Shown in pieces: positions 15,730-19,803 of a DNA stretch of 19,803 nucleotides. The stretch covers positions 1 to 19,803 of the forward strand of contig DRGS01000212.1 in the NCBI GenBank assembly GCA_011053245.1, written 5' to 3'. The notes beneath the pieces are model-generated. The model did not search any database, was not told where the DNA came from, and saw only the letters and a program-made list of their open reading frames with translations. The DNA is from Phycisphaerales bacterium (GTDB taxonomy: Bacteria > Planctomycetota > Phycisphaerae > Sedimentisphaerales > Anaerohalosphaeraceae). Made by a program: the position numbers and the translations under genes. Every line of letters starts with the position of its first letter. Within the stretch, counting starts at the first letter, position 1.

Positions 15730-15739
15730 TTTAGGTGAT

Positions 15740-15812
15740 TGGGCCCAGCTGGATTCGAACCAGCGACCAATGGATTATGAGTCCACTGCTCTAACCGCTG
15801 AGCTACGGGCCC
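15740..15812 (-). tRNA. tRNA with CAU anticodon (elongator Met or Ile2)
   Basis: The minus strand folds as a complete 73-nt cloverleaf. The acceptor GGGCCCG pairs with TGGGCCC, the D arm contains GTAGCTCAGCGGTTAGAGCA, the anticodon stem GTGGA/TCCAT holds loop CTCATAA with anticodon CAT, and the T arm is GCTGG-TTCGAAT-CCAGC. The discriminator is A and the CCA end is not encoded. A CAU anticodon in a non-initiator body can be elongator methionine or lysidine-modified isoleucine. The body resembles E. coli Ile2 closely in the D and T arms, but I cannot settle it. Initiator is unlikely because the first pair is matched G-C and the anticodon stem lacks three G-C pairs. Confidence 0.93.
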
Positions 15813-15975
15813 TGACTTCTTTACTGCATTGCGTTACATTCACCGCATAATTTCCGCTACCTTACATCCAACCCGCCGATATTGCAAGAAAATTATAACC
15901 AGACCAGGCAGAACGCCGCTTGGAGCTGCTGGAGAAGTGTTTTTGTCTGTCGGATGGGTGGAATGGGGGTTAATA

Positions 15976-15984
15976 TGCTAAAAT
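15976..15984 (+). promoter_or_regulatory. Candidate extended -10 box for the pseudouridine synthase gene
   Basis: TGCTAAAAT has an extended -10 form (TGn followed by TAAAAT), 60 bases before the ATG at 16044. No convincing -35 hexamer is present, which an extended -10 can tolerate. Confidence 0.3.
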
Positions 15985-16043
15985 GTCAGGCGACTGCGGC
16001 ATAAATCGCTTGCTATTGGTGATTTTGGGGGTATATTCAATGT

Positions 16044-16829
16044 ATGGCAAGGCAGAGATTACAAAAGATTTTAGCGGCTTCGGGGATCGATTCCCGTCGC
16101 AAATGCGAAGAGTTGATACTCGAAGGGGTGGTACGGGTCAACCGCACGGTTGTCGATACGCTACCAGCCTTTGCCGATCTGGATACCGATCTGATAACGG
16201 TAAACAACAGGCGGATAAAAATCGCCAAAAAGGAGTATTATCTGCTCAACAAGCCGAAAAACGTCATCTGCACCAACTCCGACCCGTACGGCAGAAAGAA
16301 GGCGATCGACCTTATCGATACGAAAGCACGGATATTTTGCGTTGGCAGACTCGATTATGACACTATCGGCGCTATCATCCTGACCAACGACAGCGAAATG
16401 GCAAACCGGCTTACACATCCTAAGTATGAACTCGAAAAGGTCTACGAGGTCAAGGTTCGCGGCGAGATCACGGGGGAGGCGATGGACCATCTCAAAAAAG
16501 GGGTCTGGCTTGCCGAGGGTAAAACTTCGCGCACAGCCGTCAAGGTTCTGCACCGAAGTCACACCGAATCGACGATACAAGTTATAATAAAGCAGGGCCT
16601 TAACCGGCAGGTGCGAAGGATCTTGGCAAGGGTCGGTTTTAAGGTCAAATCGCTCAAGCGGATCCGAATAGGAAAGGTCAGTGTAAAAGGAATGCGGTCC
16701 GGAGCCTACAAAAAACTTACGCCCGGCCAGATCGCCTACCTTATGAAAACCACCGAAGGCACAATAAAGAAAAAGAACAGCAAAAAGAAAAAAACGGCAC
16801 GTCCAAAAAGACTACAAAAAAAGAAATAA
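16044..16829 (+). CDS. rluB: RluB/RsuA-family rRNA pseudouridine synthase
   Basis: The 261-aa product has an N-terminal S4 RNA-binding domain (RLQKILAASGIDSRRKCEEL, residues about 5-60), then the catalytic domain with YLLNKPKNVICTNSD and the family signature GRLDYDTIGAIILTND at 101-116. Asp104 is the expected catalytic aspartate. QGLNRQVRRILARVG is the conserved C-terminal RNA-binding motif. The enzyme isomerises uridine in ribosomal RNA; members of this branch act on 23S (RluB) or 16S (RsuA) rRNA, and RluB is favoured by overall pattern. An unusually basic tail follows residue 240 (lysine-rich, e.g. KKKNSKKKKTARPKR). The aldehyde oxidoreductase gene starts 24 bp downstream. Confidence 0.9.
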   Translation: MARQRLQKILAASGIDSRRKCEELILEGVVRVNRTVVDTLPAFADLDTDLITVNNRRIKIAKKEYYLLNKPKNVICTNSDPYGRKKAIDLIDTKARIFCVGRLDYDTIGAIILTNDSEMANRLTHPKYELEKVYEVKVRGEITGEAMDHLKKGVWLAEGKTSRTAVKVLHRSHTESTIQVIIKQGLNRQVRRILARVGFKVKSLKRIRIGKVSVKGMRSGAYKKLTPGQIAYLMKTTEGTIKKKNSKKKKTARPKRLQKKK

Positions 16830-16853
16830 TAAAACTTAATCGGGAGAATTATC

Positions 16854-18638
16854 ATGGGCGGATATTGTGGGAAATTCTTACGAATAGACCTTACCAACGG
16901 TAATGTCAAAGTTGAAGACCTGGATATGGACCTGGCGAAAAAATTCATCGGCGGAAGGGGTTTGGGCACATACATTATAAAAAAGGAAGTTCCTGCTGAG
17001 GTTGACGCTCTAAGTCCTGACAACAAGATAGTGATCGCGACGGGGCCGCTTACCGGGTCAAGGGCTCCTGCTTCGGGCAGGCACATGGTCGTGACCAAAT
17101 CACCGCTTAGCGGAACGATCGCTTCATCGAATTCCGGCGGGTTCTGGGGAGCCGAACTAAAAAAGGCCGGGTTCGATCTGATCATCCTGGAAGGTAAATC
17201 GGCTAAACCTTGTTATATCTCTATCAAAGACGATAAGGTCGAGATCAAAGACGCCCAGAAACTCTGGGGCAAGCTGGTTTCGGAAACCACGGATACGTTA
17301 CTCAAGGAAGAAGCCGAACCGAAGGGACGTGTTATGACCATCGGCCCTGCCGGTGAGAAACTATCTCTTATCGCTTCGATCATGAATGACAAATACCGCG
17401 CAGCCGGACGTTCCGGTGTTGGTGCCGTAATGGGCAGTAAGAACCTCAAAGCGATATTCGTCAGGGGAACCGGCAAAGTCGAGATCGCCAAGGCTGAACA
17501 GTTCAATGAGGTTTTCAAGGATGTAACAGCAAAGATCAAAGAATGCGACGTCACCTCTACGGGCTTGCCGACCTATGGTACAGCGGTGCTGGTAAACATA
17601 ATAAATGAAAGCGGCATTTACCCGACCAAAAATTTTCAGAAGGGGTATTTTGAAACTGCGGATAAAGTTTCGGGTGAGGCCTTAGCCGAACATCATCTTG
17701 TCGGGAAAACTGCCTGTTACGGCTGCTCGATAGCGTGTGGCAGACAGTGCAGAGATGGCGAGGGGCCGGAATACGAGACCATCTGGGCATACAGCGCAGA
17801 CTGCGGAATAGATGATCTGGAAGCTGTTATAAAAGCAAATAACCTCTGCAACGAATACGGCCTTGATACGATCTCGGCAGGTTCTACTATCGCGTGTGCG
17901 ATGGAACTTTTTGAGAAGGGGTTTATAAAAGCGGGCGACATCGACGGTCCGCCGCTTGAATTCGGCTCTACGGAAGCAGTCGTCGAATGGACACGAAAAA
18001 TGGGCGCAGGCGAAGGGTTCGGTGCAAAACTTGCGCAGGGTTCGTATAGATTAGCCGAAAGCTACGGCCATGCGGAGCTGTCCATGACGGTTAAAAAGCT
18101 TGAGATACCCGCCTATGACCCGAGGGGTGTCCAGGGGCAAGGGCTTCAATTCGCAACTTCGAACAGGGGCGGCTGTCATGTGAGGGGTTATTTGATATCG
18201 CCGGAAATACTCGGATTACCTGAAAGTATTGACAGGCTTTCTATCGAAGGCAAGACGACCTGGGTCAAGGCATTTCAGGACCTGACGGCGGTGATAGACT
18301 CTCTTGGGCTGTGCCTGTTCACTTCGTTTGCGATCGGAGCCGATGATTACAGAGCTTTGTTTAACGCTATCGTCGGAGAAGACTTCTCTACGGAAGACAT
18401 TATGAATGCCGGTGACAGGATATGGAACCTTGAGCGAGTTTACAACTTAAGCGTCGGAATCGACCCTTCGCAGGACACGCTGCCTAAGCGACTTCTTTCA
18501 GAGCCGATGCCGGCAGGGCCTACGAAGGGGCACGTTCACCGCCTTGGGGAGATGCTGGGGCAGTATTACGCCGAACGCGGGTGGAGCGAGCAGGGAATAC
18601 CGACAGAGGAAAAACTTGCCGATCTGCAGATCGTCTGA
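16854..18638 (+). CDS. aor: Aldehyde:ferredoxin oxidoreductase (tungsten-pterin type)
   Basis: The 594-aa product matches the full length of this family. It begins with MGGYCGKFLRIDLT and has FIGGRGLG near residue 32, typical N-terminal motifs. The [4Fe-4S] cluster ligands are Cys288, Cys291 and Cys295 (CYGCSIAC), with Cys487 in DSLGLCLFTSF as the fourth. GPEYETIWAY and RGGCHVRGY lie in the pterin/active-site region. Family members oxidise aldehydes to carboxylic acids, or reduce acids, with ferredoxin as electron partner, using a tungsten bis-pterin cofactor in anaerobes. GGGAG in front of the ATG at 16854 supports the start. A MoaD-like gene follows by 13 bp. Substrate range cannot be deduced. 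Confidence 0.93.
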   Translation: MGGYCGKFLRIDLTNGNVKVEDLDMDLAKKFIGGRGLGTYIIKKEVPAEVDALSPDNKIVIATGPLTGSRAPASGRHMVVTKSPLSGTIASSNSGGFWGAELKKAGFDLIILEGKSAKPCYISIKDDKVEIKDAQKLWGKLVSETTDTLLKEEAEPKGRVMTIGPAGEKLSLIASIMNDKYRAAGRSGVGAVMGSKNLKAIFVRGTGKVEIAKAEQFNEVFKDVTAKIKECDVTSTGLPTYGTAVLVNIINESGIYPTKNFQKGYFETADKVSGEALAEHHLVGKTACYGCSIACGRQCRDGEGPEYETIWAYSADCGIDDLEAVIKANNLCNEYGLDTISAGSTIACAMELFEKGFIKAGDIDGPPLEFGSTEAVVEWTRKMGAGEGFGAKLAQGSYRLAESYGHAELSMTVKKLEIPAYDPRGVQGQGLQFATSNRGGCHVRGYLISPEILGLPESIDRLSIEGKTTWVKAFQDLTAVIDSLGLCLFTSFAIGADDYRALFNAIVGEDFSTEDIMNAGDRIWNLERVYNLSVGIDPSQDTLPKRLLSEPMPAGPTKGHVHRLGEMLGQYYAERGWSEQGIPTEEKLADLQIV

Positions 18639-18651
18639 TAGGATATAGATT

Positions 18652-18876
18652 ATGGTGGTCAAAGTAAAACTTTTCGCTACCTTCAGGGAAGGCCGCTTTA
18701 AAGAAAAGGATATGGAACTACCGGAAAGAACTATTTTGAGAGATGTGGTTAAAGCTCTTGACTTTCCCGATAAACCTGCGAAAATACTTCTTGTAAACGG
18801 CATCAGGGTAACGGAAGATAGCCAGTTGAATGATGGAGATGTCGTGGCGATCTTTCCGATGATCGCTGGTGGATAA
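18652..18876 (+). CDS. MoaD/ThiS-family ubiquitin-like sulfur carrier
   Basis: The 74-aa product has the beta-grasp pattern (VVKVKLFATFREGR, ILLVNGIRV, LNDGDVVAIFPMIAGG) and ends in the exposed Gly-Gly that is adenylated and thiocarboxylated in this family. FPMIAGG closely fits the MoaD end. It probably supplies sulfur for the dithiolene of the pterin cofactor, consistent with its position 13 bp after the tungsten-type oxidoreductase. ThiS or another carrier remains possible but the context favours the pterin route. Confidence 0.88.
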   Translation: MVVKVKLFATFREGRFKEKDMELPERTILRDVVKALDFPDKPAKILLVNGIRVTEDSQLNDGDVVAIFPMIAGG

Positions 18877-18877
18877 C

Positions 18878-18904
18878 TTGGAAAAATGTATGGGAAACTA
18901 TAAT
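18878..18904 (+). promoter_or_regulatory. Candidate promoter for the hflK-like gene
   Basis: A perfect TATAAT at 18899-18904 is preceded by TTGGAA at 18878-18883 (four of six bases) with a short 15-bp spacer. It lies about 30 bases before the ATG at 18937, leaving room for the ribosome binding site CAGGAG. Confidence 0.38.
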
Positions 18905-18936
18905 TAGAAACTTTAACTTTTACAGGAGATTTAGCT

Positions 18937-19803
18937 ATGGCCAATGAACCGATCTATTATCAAACGATACCGCCACGGATGATAGCGAAATACGCGACTG
19001 TGGCGGTGGTCGTCATGGTGGTGCTTTCGCTGCTGACGACAACTTTTTACCAGGTCAATACTGACGAGAAAGGGGTTGTCCAGCGATTCGGTAAATTTGT
19101 AAGGGTCGAAGACGCGGGGCTGTGTTTAAAGATCCCGATGGGGATCGAAACGGTAAAGAAAATTCCTGTGACGCGGGTTTTTATCGAAGAGTTCGGGTTT
19201 AGAACCTTAAAAGCGGGCATCGAGAGCAAATTCAGGACCAAAGGTTATGAAAGTGAATCGCTTATGCTATGCGGCGACCTGAGTGTTGCCGATGTCAGTT
19301 GGTCCGTTAAATACAAGATCGCCAAACCGAAAGATTATATTTTCAATGTCCGTAATCCGCAGAAGATCATACGTGACGCTGCCGAATCCGTTATGCGAAG
19401 CGCCATTGGCGACTCGTCGGTCGACGAGGTTCTCTCTGAGCGAAGAAGCGAGATCAACAATGAGGCAAAAGAAAACATGCAAAGAATTCTTGATAGCTAC
19501 GGGACAGGCGTCATTGTCGAGGTTACTCTACAAGAGGTAACACCGCCGAGTGCGGTCAAGAGCGCATTCAATGAAGTCAACATTGCTCAGCAGGACAAGG
19601 AACGGCTAAAGAAAGAGGCAGAAAAGGAATATAACACCGTGGTCTTTAAGGCTGACGGTCAGGCCAAACAGATGAAACAGCAGGCTCAGGCGTATGCCGT
19701 CGAACGTGTCAATGAGGCCTCCGGTGACGCAAACCGTTTCACACAGATATGGCAGGAGTATTCACAGAGTAAAGATGTCACCAGAAGGCGTCTATATCTG
19801 GAA
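18937..19803 (+). CDS. hflK: HflK-like SPFH/band 7 membrane protein, 3' end outside window
   Basis: The frame is open from the ATG at 18937 (AGGAG about nine bases upstream) to the last base, giving 289 residues so far. A single membrane helix spans about residues 20-37, followed by FYQVNTDEKGVVQRFGK, the usual start of the SPFH domain. TLQEVTPPSAVKSAFNEVN and the following Lys/Glu/Gln-rich coiled coil (QQDKERLKKEAEKEY) are characteristic of HflK. HflK with HflC forms a large cage around the FtsH protease at the inner membrane and modulates it. An hflC gene would be expected just beyond the window but is not visible. Confidence 0.9.
   Translation, partial: MANEPIYYQTIPPRMIAKYATVAVVVMVVLSLLTTTFYQVNTDEKGVVQRFGKFVRVEDAGLCLKIPMGIETVKKIPVTRVFIEEFGFRTLKAGIESKFRTKGYESESLMLCGDLSVADVSWSVKYKIAKPKDYIFNVRNPQKIIRDAAESVMRSAIGDSSVDEVLSERRSEINNEAKENMQRILDSYGTGVIVEVTLQEVTPPSAVKSAFNEVNIAQQDKERLKKEAEKEYNTVVFKADGQAKQMKQQAQAYAVERVNEASGDANRFTQIWQEYSQSKDVTRRRLYLE

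Larger units (their letters stand above)
14414..15739. other. Repeat-dense region with no credible gene
   Basis: About 1.3 kb between the giant NTPase gene and the tRNA. Open frames here (for example plus strand 14989-15711) translate to low-complexity, lysine/proline/asparagine-rich sequence without domains and are not believed. The region is A/C-rich on the plus strand and carries several hairpins, a period-9 CTCTGTG tandem, and scattered AAACCCAAT words, annotated separately. The tRNA terminator closes it. It looks like a landing zone for small non-coding repeats. Confidence 0.6.

Noticed and set aside
15740..15812. tRNA as an integration site for the accessory region
   Set aside because: I looked for a direct repeat of the tRNA 3' end on the far side of the NTPase gene and saw none. 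No integrase gene is present.
15983..16360. 125-codon plus-strand frame overlapping the pseudouridine synthase
   Set aside because: It is out of frame with a clearly conserved enzyme, and its translation shows no family features.

Overview
The window looks like a chromosomal segment of an anaerobic Gram-negative-type bacterium, most likely a planctomycete of the Phycisphaerae kind. That placement is inference. It rests on the lipoproteins and outer-membrane-type barrel, the aldehyde:ferredoxin oxidoreductase, and intergenic DNA packed with short dispersed palindromes and AAACCCAAT-type boilerplate of a kind I associate with such genomes. No rRNA or other phylogenetic marker is present to prove it.

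Bases 1-8632 are a tightly packed plus-strand run of envelope genes. They encode two DUF1254/DUF1214 proteins (the first cut by the window edge), an outer-membrane barrel-like protein, a DUF3313 lipoprotein, a tandem-UspA/DUF389 membrane protein, a patatin-like phospholipase, a glycine-zipper lipoprotein and a small cysteine-containing lipoprotein. Facing them on the minus strand is a membrane fatty acid desaturase (8723-9622). A lipase and a desaturase beside exported and outer-membrane proteins suggest an envelope or lipid-remodelling cluster, but no joint function is proven.

Bases 9623-15739 are accessory in character. They hold repeat-rich spacers, a small GIY-YIG nuclease gene, and a very large minus-strand gene (10445-14413, 1322 aa). 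That protein joins a pentapeptide-repeat helix, two copies of a degenerate nuclease-like module, an unrecognised alpha/beta-looking segment and a membrane-embedded KAP-family P-loop NTPase. It is the best candidate for a little-described system, possibly a single-protein phage-defence or membrane-surveillance machine. Upstream of it lie about 1.3 kb with no credible gene but at least seven hairpin or tandem elements, some showing compensatory stem changes.

Bases 15740-19803 return to housekeeping-type content: a CAU-anticodon tRNA with its own terminator (minus strand), an RluB/RsuA-family pseudouridine synthase, a tungsten-type aldehyde:ferredoxin oxidoreductase followed 13 bases later by a MoaD/ThiS-type sulfur carrier, and the first 289 codons of an HflK-like SPFH protein that runs off the window.
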